Below are positions 31,090 through 40,952 of a DNA stretch of 64,000 nucleotides, one piece after another. A model generated the notes under the pieces. That model searched no databases. It was not told where the DNA came from and saw only the letters and a list, made by a program, of their open reading frames with translations. Both the position numbers and the translations under genes were made by a program. Source of the stretch: Scleroderma bovista (Eukaryota > Basidiomycota > Agaricomycetes > Boletales > Sclerodermataceae); NCBI GenBank assembly GCA_037178675.1, contig JAYMGJ010000298.1, positions 55,268 through 119,267 of the forward strand. Reading direction: 5' to 3'. Each line of letters starts with the position of its first letter. Position 1 is the stretch's first letter.

Positions 31090-33347
31090 TCAATTGACAG
31101 CAATCGTTTCTAGCGTCTTGCTCCATGCCACTACTTTGGGGTGAGCTTTAACCTAGCAACGGAATTCTCAGCAGATGTGGGGATCAAGGGGACTTCACAT
31201 ACTTTGTTGGGATCAAAATTGAGCACTTGTAAGCCATCCAAGGACGTCGCCCGGGATAATGCAACATATGCTTGGCCTGTAACATCGGGTCAGGGGAAGG
31301 AAGCATGGGAGGTTGCCCTTCTTCATACCTTTTTCAAACACCCTTGCTAGGTCTACCTTAACCCGCTCCAGAGTCTGTCCTTGAGATTTGTGGATACTCA
31401 TTGCCCAAGCCAGAATCAACGGTAACTATGAAACGGTTAAACCGTTTTCAACCATCCGCAGAGAGCTATAGTTACCTGTATCCTCGATACCTGCACTTCC
31501 CCATTTGGAAGCTCCGTTTTCCAGGTTTCAGGCTTGATAAGACACTCGCGTCTCGTCTTATTAGGAAGCAAAAACTCCACGACAGGACAAAACATGTCAT
31601 TCGTAGAGGGTTTCTGCTTCTCGCACTTCGGCCTTCCACTCCCAAAACCGTCGTCAAATTCGGTCCCGTAGTACTGTTCCTGGACAAAGCGCATAACTTT
31701 GCCCATGCTGCCGTTCACAAGGGTATCGTCCTTGTTTTTAGTAAGCATCACTTGTGCCCCACCGCGCAACAGGAGTTTTTTTGGTGCCATGAAGTTTGAC
31801 AGGATCTTATCCCGCTGGTCACGATCGGCGACCGTTCCACCGTCAGTAGCAATGTATTCCTGTTCCTCCGTGGCAAGCGAGGCCATGCGACATTGGTTAG
31901 ATCGCTCTACGTCTTCACGGCGAGGAAACCTACACGCCATGAATAAGCGAGCAATTCATACCAAGGTGCACAAGAATTTACAGTTCCGTGGGTCCAATGT
32001 CATCATCATATTGTACATCGCGAGATAGGCTCCTGAACCGCGCTATCGAGGTCGGAGACAGTATTCCGAAGCGCATTTCATTAAGCATATCCACAAATTC
32101 TAGAAGGAGAGTCAAGATATGCGTAGTTCACATACAATTGCAAAAGGTACGAACCTTGATCCTTTTGCCTGAAGACTTTGGTCAGGTTGAACGTCCGCTT
32201 TATAACCTGATTCCAGGATTCAGCTTCAAATGCGAATTTGATGTTCGCACTGCTACCCTTTGTAACGGGGGGTAACTGGAAGAAATCACCAGTGACAACG
32301 ACCTGCCACTGGACATGAGACCAGCGAAGACAGTTGGGCCAGTTGTCGAACCTGTATTCCTCCAAAAGGATCCTTCGACTTGCGCATCCTGCGACCGATC
32401 TCCTCGAGCTTGTCAAACAAGTCACCGTCGATCATGGAAACTAAACTATGATCAACCCAGAGAGAAAGTGAAAGGACAAACTCTGTACCTTCGTCGATGA
32501 TGAGGACTTTTGTACGTGCCCACCGTGGATTTGCTTTCTTATTCTTGCGCACTTTGGTGAGAAGATGTTCGACGTCGCCTTCACCAGTGCCAATGCCCGC
32601 AAAAGAGTGGATAGTGACTCCGCCGATATTACACGCAGCGATACCTGAAGTAAAAAGTAGATGAAAAGAATGCTTTGACAGAGTGCATACGTACCAGTCG
32701 AAGCGGTGATAGCCACGGCATCTGGTGATGAAGCATGACGCTTCTGAAGACTCTTTATGATCTCCCGGAGAAGAACCGACTTTCCTGTGCCTAGTAAACG
32801 AACATATGAATGCATAGAGTAGACACTGGCAGCTCCACATACCGGCACTGCCTGTGTAGAATATACCCTTTCCTTCTTCGACAAGTTTCAGAATATGGGT
32901 CTGCTCTCCACTGAGGACCATCTTTGATTTAGACGACGGAGGCTTGGAGGTCAACGTTGTAGAGACCGTAAGAGACCGCGACATAGACGAAATCAACGAC
33001 TTTGTCGATGAATTTCTAGTAAGGCTGGAGGAAGTCATGAAAGGATCGGTATCATCCCAACCGGGAGGCAGGTGTCGCTTCTTCGTAGGTGGTTCGTCTG
33101 CGGTCCCTGGAAGTGGCCGCTTGCTCTGGCTGCCCATATGTGCGGCAGTGACGTTCGTGTAGCTTTGTAGTAGGGCAGCAGCCCCGCGTTGTTCGATGCC
33201 TGCCTGAATATCCTTCAAACGCTGCTCCTTCCCGTTACCGTTTGGCTGTGTCCTTGGCCATGATATTGGCTCATCGGAAAGCTTTGCGTCGGAGAAGTCG
33301 CGTTTCACCGTCCGGAGGCCTGATAACGATGACTTGGGCTGAGACAT
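31090..33347 (-). CDS. PIF1: PIF1-family 5'-3' DNA helicase
   Basis: Ten exons on minus (33,347-32,843; 32,790-32,695; 32,644-32,489; 32,440-32,352; 32,302-32,155; 32,099-31,982; 31,929-31,476; 31,425-31,329; 31,276-31,203; 31,152-31,090) join in frame to 599 residues. The first 150 residues are Ser/Lys-rich and disordered. The helicase core has Walker A GSAGTGKSV (about 166-174, split by an intron), [10 protein letters not shown], Walker [43 protein letters not shown] and [18 protein letters not shown]1 helicases act in mitochondria and nucleus, unwinding G-quadruplexes and displacing telomerase. The next element is transcribed divergently from about 450 bp away. Confidence 0.92.
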
Positions 33348-33791
33348 GGTGAAGTACAGGCTGTGGGACTGGAGTGACAAGGCTTAGGCAAAAGAGCGCG
33401 TCTGATCTGACGCGACGGAGGCGCCTCACGTGATCAATACACTTTTACATAGGACAAATTTTTTGAATATAAAGTTTGTTTATGGTAGGCTAATGGGTCA
33501 GCAAGGGCGTGATACATGGGACCTTTCGCTCAACGCGAAGCGTAATCGGATGGTACCGGTACCTCCTTTTCACGTGTCAGCTGCGGTGTGCGTCATACCC
33601 AGCCTACACTATCTGGCGAGTGGCGGTCTCAGGACTCTTCCCCTCTGACCACGTCCCGTCGTCTCGCCAGGTAAGTGTCCTTTCTCAATAGCAAGTCTTC
33701 ATTGTCTGACCAGGTCCTGTCATCTCGCCAGAGTATTTATTCGCTACTGTTTATCGTTTCACTCCATCGCTTTCACTCATTGATCTCATTC
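33348..33791. other. Divergent promoter and left flank of YR element
   Basis: Contains the PIF1 upstream region and, nearer the element, a direct repeat: TCTGACCACGTCCCGTCGTCTCGCCAG at about 33,636-33,669 and TCTGACCAGGTCCTGTCATCTCGCCAG at about 33,704-33,731. The repeat may belong to the element's leader. The true left end of the element was not found. Confidence 0.5.
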
Positions 33792-35021
33792 ATGACCGAA
33801 TCCCATGCCATTCACTCTCGACATTCCCCCTCAGAGGAGAGGAGCGCGACGGAATTCCAGAATGCAGAGCATGTCAAAATGTGCGAGGAACTCGTTCAAC
33901 AGTACAGGCGGGGGCAAAATGGCAAACCAGACACCATCCTTGCCCTTCGGGAAACGCTCCTTGATGCGCCGACTATCAGAGGAGGGGGAAATCTCGCTGA
34001 GGCCCTCGGAATTTACATCGGGGTACTCGACGAAATTGATCGGTCAAACAGAAGCGCACAGACGAGGGGACCTGAGTCTTCTAGCCAGACTCTCTCCGAA
34101 GGTGCCGTTGGAGGATCGGCTGAGCGACGAGGCACATCCGATCAAGAAGAGGAAACTGGAGGATCGGATAAGTACTCCTCCGGCTCAGAGTCAGGAGATG
34201 ATCGATCATCTCGATCCAAGCGCCGTAAACTCGACGAATCCAAGCTTCCCTGGCTTGGTAAGAGAGAGGCCAATGTTGCCTCTCTACCAAAGGATATTCG
34301 AGATACCTTCAGACAAATCGACAATTATTCCAGGGATCCCAAACGAGTCGTCGAACTTATCCTCTCCACTCCTGGCTGTCCATCCTTCCCACCAAGCCAG
34401 TGGCTTAACATTATCCAATGGAAATATGTGGACCTCGCCAAAGTTCTCGACTCGGCCCACACCACTGAGCTCGACCCTAAACAAACCCATGTCATTGATG
34501 ACAAAGTTGAGCTCTCCTTTCGGGTCGCTAAGTCAGCCACCACAGTCAAAACCGCTGCGGAGCACAGCGCTGCCTTCACCATGTTCGTTAAGGCGCTCGC
34601 CTTCGTTTTCCCTCAGTGATGGGAGGAATTCACCGAATATCAGAACGCCCTCGGGCAGCTTTTCCTTTCACTCCAGCCATCCTTCCACCAGCGTGTCATC
34701 CAATACGACCAGGCTGTCCGCAACCGAGTCGCAGTACAGCGACACATCCGCGTTACTGACGCTACCCGGTTCGATGACCTTCGAACAACCTATCTCACCT
34801 CTCATGGGGTCGGTCCCAATCCCTCCGAATCCCTGTCTGAATTTCGCGGATCATCCAAACAACGATCCGCTGATCAGCGCCGTGAACCCTGCCATAAATG
34901 GAATCGCGGCACCTGTCCTAAAATTGAAGCCGAATGTAACTACTCGCACTGTTGCGACAAGCGAGGATGTAGGGGGTCTCATCGGAGGAGCGAATGTACC
35001 AAAACAGGGTCTAAAGTTTGA
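33792..35021 (+). CDS. YR-retroelement Gag-like protein, interrupted by TGA
   Basis: An ATG at 33,792 (MTESHAIHSRHSPSEERSA) opens 275 codons to a TGA at 34,617-34,619. The same frame continues without further stop to 35,021. The extension holds the expected nucleic-acid-binding finger, PCHKWNRGTCPKIEAECNYS, then HCCDKRGCRGSHRRSEC. The N-terminal half is Ser/Glu-rich with a basic SRSKRRKLDESK patch. Because the finger lies after the TGA, either the stop is read through (context CAG TGA TGG) or this copy is mutated, CGA to TGA being one easy route. The frame overlaps the next for its entire length. Confidence 0.7.
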
Positions 35022-36855
35022 TAACAAAAGGATCGCTCAAGGGCAGCGTTTTCGCCGCCGGTTGGTCTGGGGGCGTGAGGAAGCAGTTATTAGCAGGACG
35101 GCTCTCTGGACTGAAACTGCTAAGCCATTGCCACGACCTCCTTTCGAGGAATTTGGGAATCGTGCTGCATGCGAAACGATTTCTAACCATCCAGACCTTT
35201 TCAAAATTGTCTCACCCATCAATGTTGATCGTTTCCAGTCCCTATTGTCTGGTCATCCCAACCAACCATTTGTTGAATCAGTTTGTCTCGGTCTTCGTGA
35301 AGGCTTTTGGCCTTTTGCTGATACGCACCCTGGCGAGTGGCCGTCTGTTTGGGATAACTCCTTCCGGCCACTCAAGTCTGCAGACGAGCTTGTGTTTGTC
35401 AAAGAACAGGTGTGCAAAGAAATTGAGAAAGGTCGATTTTCGCACGATTTTGGCCCAGATCTGCTTCCCGGAATGTATTCTATGCCGGTTCATGCTGTGC
35501 CCAAACCAGGAGTAAAGAAATACCGCCTTGTAACCGATCACAGTGCTGGAACGTTTGCGCTCAACAACATGATAACTCGAGAGGATGTTGCTGGTGTTAC
35601 TCTCGACAATGTATATGACCTTGGCCAAGCTCTTCGCTCTTTTCGGGTTTCAAACCCTGCTCAACGACTTGTGATATGGAAGGGAGATGTTAGTGAAGCT
35701 TACCGGTTGATGCCAATGCACCCGCTCTGGCAAATTAAACAAGTTGTCACAGTTTCGGGCCGTCGGTATGTCGACCGCTGCAATGTCTTTGGCGGGCGTG
35801 CCTCTCAGCGGATTTGGCATGCCTTCATGTCACTTGTCCTCTGGATTGCAATCTTCGTGCGGTTCATTTCTAATGCTTATCTGTATGTCGATGACTCCTT
35901 TGGGTTCGACCTTGAGTCCTCCCGGTGCCTCTATGCACCTTATCATAAGGTTCTCCCATCAATGCTCGTCTCTACTCTCACTCTCTGGGATGACCTCGGC
36001 ATCCCACATGAAGAAAAGAAACAGCTCTTTGCACCTGTCCTACCTGTCATTGGGTTTGATGTGGATCCAAACCTTATGACAGTTTGCATGTCTCCAGAAT
36101 CACAGGAGAAACTTCTTGAGGGAATTGACCTCTTTGCTCACAGGGGAGCTCGTCGTCCACTCCGGGATTTCCAAAGGCTCGCTGGCTATCTCAACTGGGC
36201 TCTTAATGTCTATCCTATGCTTCGTCCTGGCCTTTCAGCCTTGTACGCTAAAACGGCAGGCAAGCAATATCAACATGCCTTATTGTGGATTAACCGAGAT
36301 GTTGTCCGCGAGCTTCACTGGTTTGCTAGTCATGTTCGCAGTTTACCAGGCATTCGTGTCCTTAGCTCCGTCGCTTGGGACTTTAACCACCTTCCTCCCT
36401 CAACATTTCCTGTCTACACTGATGCTTCGGAGACAGGTCTTGCCTTTTGGTTCCCTTCCCTTACTTTGGGATACACGTCTTCAATATCCACATGTGGCAC
36501 GTCGTCGTCGATATTCTCCCTTGAGGCCTTAGCAGTTCTCGCTGCCATTCAGCAGGCTGCGTCCCTTCTTCCTCGCGGAATGCAGCTTGCTGTCTTTACT
36601 GACAATTTCAATACTGTCAGTATGTTCAATACCTTGGCGGCTTTGCCACGCCTTAACTGGCTTCTTCTGGCTGCTGTCGACACCCTTCTCGCCCATGACC
36701 TTGATTTTCGTGTATTCCATGTTCCGGGACACCTGAATGTTGTTGCAGACCATCTCTCTCGCGGCCGTGTTGCTGAGGCAATTGCTTCGGCGCCTGGACT
36801 TACAGTCCACCATTTTGAACCCCCACGGGATGCGATGGGGGCATCGCTGACATAA
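33805..36855 (+). CDS. YR-retroelement reverse transcriptase-RNase H
   Basis: 1,016 codons from an ATG only 13 bases after that of the gag-like frame, in the +1 frame. Residues 1 to about 380 are Ser/Pro-rich and overlap the gag-like gene. The RT domain lies roughly in residues 540-780: KKYRLVTDHSAGTFALNNM, VIWKGDVSEAYRLMPMHP and the catalytic NAYLYVDDSFGF. RNase H follows with VYTDASETGLAFWF and FRVFHVPGHLNVVADHLSRG. The stop TAA overlaps the ATG of the recombinase (TAATG), suggesting reinitiation. Confidence 0.88.
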   Translation: MPFTLDIPPQRRGARRNSRMQSMSKCARNSFNSTGGGKMANQTPSLPFGKRSLMRRLSEEGEISLRPSEFTSGYSTKLIGQTEAHRRGDLSLLARLSPKVPLEDRLSDEAHPIKKRKLEDRISTPPAQSQEMIDHLDPSAVNSTNPSFPGLVRERPMLPLYQRIFEIPSDKSTIIPGIPNESSNLSSPLLAVHPSHQASGLTLSNGNMWTSPKFSTRPTPLSSTLNKPMSLMTKLSSPFGSLSQPPQSKPLRSTALPSPCSLRRSPSFSLSDGRNSPNIRTPSGSFSFHSSHPSTSVSSNTTRLSATESQYSDTSALLTLPGSMTFEQPISPLMGSVPIPPNPCLNFADHPNNDPLISAVNPAINGIAAPVLKLKPNVTTRTVATSEDVGGLIGGANVPKQGLKFDNKRIAQGQRFRRRLVWGREEAVISRTALWTETAKPLPRPPFEEFGNRAACETISNHPDLFKIVSPINVDRFQSLLSGHPNQPFVESVCLGLREGFWPFADTHPGEWPSVWDNSFRPLKSADELVFVKEQVCKEIEKGRFSHDFGPDLLPGMYSMPVHAVPKPGVKKYRLVTDHSAGTFALNNMITREDVAGVTLDNVYDLGQALRSFRVSNPAQRLVIWKGDVSEAYRLMPMHPLWQIKQVVTVSGRRYVDRCNVFGGRASQRIWHAFMSLVLWIAIFVRFISNAYLYVDDSFGFDLESSRCLYAPYHKVLPSMLVSTLTLWDDLGIPHEEKKQLFAPVLPVIGFDVDPNLMTVCMSPESQEKLLEGIDLFAHRGARRPLRDFQRLAGYLNWALNVYPMLRPGLSALYAKTAGKQYQHALLWINRDVVRELHWFASHVRSLPGIRVLSSVAWDFNHLPPSTFPVYTDASETGLAFWFPSLTLGYTSSISTCGTSSSIFSLEALAVLAAIQQAASLLPRGMQLAVFTDNFNTVSMFNTLAALPRLNWLLLAAVDTLLAHDLDFRVFHVPGHLNVVADHLSRGRVAEAIASAPGLTVHHFEPPRDAMGASLT

Positions 36856-37865
36856 TGGACATCTCCCCTACGGCTCGGCAGCCCCTCCGGGATGCCTGGC
36901 CTCTTGAGCGTCTCATTTTTGAGCGCTCATTGTCTCTTGGTTTTGCCCTGCACCCCAACACCACTCGTGCATACTCATCCCATCTCAATTCTTATCTCAC
37001 ATTTTGCCAGCTGCACAATTTTCCTGTTGAGCCCACTCCTGACACCTTATCCTTCTATGTCGTCTTCATGACGCACCACATTCAGCCTCGTTCTGTCGAT
37101 AACTATCTTTCAGGAATCGTGTCACAACTTGAGCCCCATTTCCCTTCAGTCCGAGCAGCTCGCAACTCTGATCTTGTTCGTCGTACCCTTCGAGGCTCTA
37201 TGCGCCGGTTTTCTCAACCAGTGCACCATCGCCAACCGCTCTCACGTACCGACCTTGATCATGCCATCTCTCTCTTTGCGCGTCCCTTTGCCTATGATGA
37301 TCTATGCTGGCTCACCATGCTCCTCTGTGCCTTCTTTGGTCTTTTACGGCTTGGAGAACTGGTCTGGCCTGATTCTCCTGACCTTCAGGTTCACTCACAG
37401 CTCTCTTCCCGCTCGTCCGTCTTGGCTGATGCCTCCTCCTATGCCTTTGATGTCCCTCGTCGCAAGGCAGATGACCGTTTTGAAGGCTCTCGCGTGTGTA
37501 TTTCAACCAGTCACCTCTCACCTGATCCCCATGCGTTGTTTCTCCAATATCTTGGCTTCCGTGACGCGCAATTTCCTCTCCACCCCTTCCTCTGGATTCG
37601 TGCGGATGGTTCCATTCCTACCCGCGCCTGGTTTCTGAGGCGCTTTCACCTTGCCTTCCCCTCCTCCGCCTTCTCTGGCCATTCGCTGCGTGCTGGTGGT
37701 GCCACATCTTTAGCTGCTGCTGGTGTACCACCTGTGCAAATTCAGGCCATTGGACATTGGTCTTCCTCCGCCTGGCAGCGCTACGTTCGGAAGCACCCTA
37801 CCCTCCTGCAGACTCTCCTTTTTCACGGCCGTCCTATCCATGATCCTCCTTTTGCACCGCTATAA
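36855..37865 (+). CDS. YR-retroelement tyrosine recombinase
   Basis: 336 residues starting MDISPTARQPLRDAWPLE. A SAM-like DNA-binding half (about 25-120, with NTTRAYSSHLNSYLTFC) precedes the catalytic half. Catalytic residues in the family's order are visible: R165 (FGLLRLGEL), H276-x-x-R279 (GHSLRAGGATSL), H301 (IGHWSS) and Y310 (AWQRYVRKHP). It inserts the circular cDNA without target duplication in the known elements. The frame is intact. Confidence 0.92.
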   Translation: MDISPTARQPLRDAWPLERLIFERSLSLGFALHPNTTRAYSSHLNSYLTFCQLHNFPVEPTPDTLSFYVVFMTHHIQPRSVDNYLSGIVSQLEPHFPSVRAARNSDLVRRTLRGSMRRFSQPVHHRQPLSRTDLDHAISLFARPFAYDDLCWLTMLLCAFFGLLRLGELVWPDSPDLQVHSQLSSRSSVLADASSYAFDVPRRKADDRFEGSRVCISTSHLSPDPHALFLQYLGFRDAQFPLHPFLWIRADGSIPTRAWFLRRFHLAFPSSAFSGHSLRAGGATSLAAAGVPPVQIQAIGHWSSSAWQRYVRKHPTLLQTLLFHGRPIHDPPFAPL

Positions 37866-38626
37866 TCTCCTCTTTCTTTCCTCTTTCAATAGCCTAATAG
37901 CCGTTTGTATCATCGTTTTTCACTCAGCTTGGTCTCGGGCTCGGTCTCTCGTGGTTTTGAAGGGTTCTATTTGTGGCTCAGGAAGGGCATTTACGTTCCT
38001 TTTCGTTCTTTGGCCTTTGTATTTCTAGTCCGCTCTTGTCGTAGTAGCGCTGCCGGTCCTCGCTCTCGCGCCCCATCGAATACACGTCTTCTCGGGGGCG
38101 GATAAACCGCTATATTTTTGTCCCATTCAGTCATCGAGCGTCCAGACCCATTAGACACGACAAAAGTGTAGGGCAGAGCATAACCATGACAGACTTTACT
38201 TGAAACAAAATCCGCACTTCTCAACTGCCCATTTCCACATCGTAAGACATGGAAATACCGTTCATATCGGCCCATCACCAGAACCGGTACAGAGTGGATG
38301 AATCAAGTGACTGTCCGGGCAGAAAGAGGCCATAACATATCGCGGGAGAAAGGAAAGGTTTATAAACCATGGATGCCAAACATAACCAAACAACGACCCC
38401 TCTTCCCAATATCTGAGACTTTAGTGCATACACACTCAGGCTCAGACATCCCCCAATCACGCCCGCACAGAGGAATAGGTCCCAACTACTACAGCCCCGC
38501 TGCTGATCCGTCTTGGAAGCTCGGCTGAACCATTAGCCTCAGTGAAGGCAATCTCTTACATGCCCAACACAACCAAACAACTGACTCTTCGCTGGACGTC
38601 TAACTGGTGTTTCATTACACCCTTCC
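37866..38626. other. Right flank of YR element and F-box promoter
   Basis: The first 250 bases are probably element 3' sequence. No terminal repeat was recognised. The rest is spacer before the F-box gene. No gene is supported. Confidence 0.45.
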
Positions 38627-40324
38627 ATGTCGTCATTCCCTTTCCCGAATGAATTGACAACCTTGATCTTGGATGCACTTGACGTCCCCTCTTTGCTGAG
38701 ATGCATGCAGGTGATTTTTGATCACTCCCAGCCGAAGTGAGTGATCTAACATTTCGTCCAGGTCTGCAAGCAGTTTCAATCTATTGTACTACAAAGCTCC
38801 GCTTTATTGTACAAGATCTCTTTATTCTCGGCACAGATGTCCGATGTGGAGCATTGTAATTGGGATATGCCATCGCGCTTGGATGCGATACGAAGATACA
38901 CTGACGCATGGAACAACCTACAGTTTCCAACACACAAACACATACTCATGGAAGATGGTCAGGCGTGGGATATCGTTAGTGGTATCTTGACACAAGCCGG
39001 CCCCCATGGTGGAATATCCTGTGTTCAAATGCCATGCAGCATCAGGGGCATACCGGAGGACAGATGGGTTGCGCCCACCGATTTTCAAATCCGCGACTTC
39101 ACAATCGATATGTCCCAGGACCTCCTTGTTGCTATTGAGTTTAGTGGTGATGAGTAAGATACATATCTTTTCCTACTAGTTGGGACCCTAGTGACAGGAA
39201 CGATACAGGTGCATCGTCCACTTACGCTCTTGTACCACTGGTTCGGTCCATCCCAAGGCGACCCATCCCAGGATAACAGCTAACGCTTTCAACCGACGGT
39301 TTCCCACCTCTTTCTTAATACGTGTCTGTGGTCCACATGTAGGCATCCTGTTCTTTAGGCGCCGAAAACCAAACGTTTTTGGTATCTGGGACTGGATAAC
39401 TGGTATTTTAAAAATGGTACTTAACACTTCTTGGTGGAACGTCAAGCTGACTTTGGTTGGGCCAGGTCATCCATGGCTCCGAGTTCCGTTCATTCACCTT
39501 CATGTCAGACGATGTATTCCTAGCGGCATTCTTGGATTCGGACGAGCAAGTTTCGCTCAAGGTTCTTTCAGTGACCCTTGGAAACCCTGTGTTTTCTGCA
39601 AAAGACGTCCAGCCCTTGTGTGAATTGCGATACCCGAGGCTTAGAGCTATTGCAGAAGATATAGATATATTGATCATCTCGGAACCCACACCGGCGTCGA
39701 CTATCTCCAATTTATCCGCGGCTCCATTCACCTGCTCGTCCACAGACATCCTATTCACGGTCACATTAAGGTACGCCATAGGTATGGACGTTGAGTCCGC
39801 CGTCGTACTTTTGGTTCCTCGTTCAACCATACTCCATCAAGTTTCGTGTGTCTCTTCCAGTCCGCAAAAGTATGTAGGATGGGAGTCTTGGGGAGAGACA
39901 GGGTCACGCATGCTTGATATACAACCTTCAGATGTTTGGGTATGCCATTCCTATGGTATGAAATTCGTTCACAGTCGAGATGGCGAAGCTTCCGCATGCC
40001 TTTACGATTTAAATCCTTACGCGACAAGGAAGGTCGTGAATACTGCCAATAGTCCTGACTTACCGTGGAAACCCATGGAGAAGGAGACGAAGATTAGTGG
40101 CAGACGCAACCCGTTCAATACAGATGTGGTTACGTCTTTGCCAGGACGTGAAGCATCTCTGGACCTAATACCTAACGAGCATGGTTGGGAAGCCACCATG
40201 ATCACCGGGGATCATGTTGTGATGGTCCAGGTCAGTGGATCCACAACCAACACCCTTTCCCCATCAATAATTCGTTGATCAGTCGAACCATCTGTCTGGG
40301 AGATATGCCTACATGGCAATGTGA
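38627..40324 (+). CDS. F-box protein, tandem copy A
   Basis: Exons 38,627-38,710; 38,762-39,153; 39,209-39,416; 39,466-40,230; 40,283-40,324 give 496 residues. The F-box spans about 1-50: MSSFPFPNELTTLILDALDV and LLRCMQVCKQFQSIVLQSSA. The rest resembles the beta-propeller-like region of agaricomycete F-box proteins (WDWITG, SFTFMSDDVFLAAFL). F-box proteins recruit substrates to SCF ubiquitin ligases through Skp1; the substrate is unknown. The short last exon ending RYAYMAM is conserved in copy B, which supports the model. Confidence 0.8.
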
Positions 40325-40952
40325 CCAGACAATATCAAACAGCCCTTTCTTTAATGGTTGAAGCATTGAAGGGAAGAGGCCCAAATTATAGAACAAATGT
40401 AGCATCATTGTAGGAGTTCTCGGAGATTGGTTGACCCTTAGTGTGCTGATAATGTGACGACATGAAGGAACACCACGGATTAATGTCCGCACAATGATCA
40501 GGCGGATTAAGATACGAAGAAGTCATTAGCTATAGTGAAGGCGACTAGAACTGAAAATTTCTTTGGCGTTGAAGGGCAATGGGTGGGTCAAGGACACCCC
40601 CATTTCAGCTTGAGGAAGACCGCCACTGCTAGTCTCCCCTAGGCAGTCCAAAGACTCAATAGAAGACATGATCAGTCAGACTCGTCTGAAGTTCAAATAT
40701 TGCTTACCAAGTCCTTGGGAAAAGCAATTAGACATCATCCCAGCCGACAGGATACTACCGAAACGTGCATGTCATGTTTATTGTGGGGTGCAGTGGTTAG
40801 AAGCGCACAATGAGCATGACATGGAACTTATGATGGAAGTTGGCCCGGTTATGCCGCAAGGCAGGAGAAGGAGACTGGATGCCAAATAAAACCAGACAAT
40901 GACTTTTACCTTAGATTTGATTTCGAATCCCATTTGAAGTTGCAATGCTCTC
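40325..40952. other. Spacer between F-box copies
   Basis: No gene is supported. The start of this stretch repeats the downstream flank only weakly. Copy B begins with an ATG context similar to copy A. Confidence 0.5.

Larger units (their letters stand above)
33792..37865 (+). mobile_element. Tyrosine-recombinase (DIRS/Ngaro-type) retrotransposon
   Basis: Three coding regions in the order gag-like, reverse transcriptase-RNase H, tyrosine recombinase define the DIRS order, which uses a recombinase instead of an integrase. There is no aspartic protease and no DDE integrase. The two later frames are intact; the first has one in-frame TGA.

Terminal repeats expected for the group (inverted for DIRS, split direct for Ngaro) were not found by eye in 33,350-33,790 or 37,866-38,300, so limits given are coding limits only. 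Confidence 0.9.
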
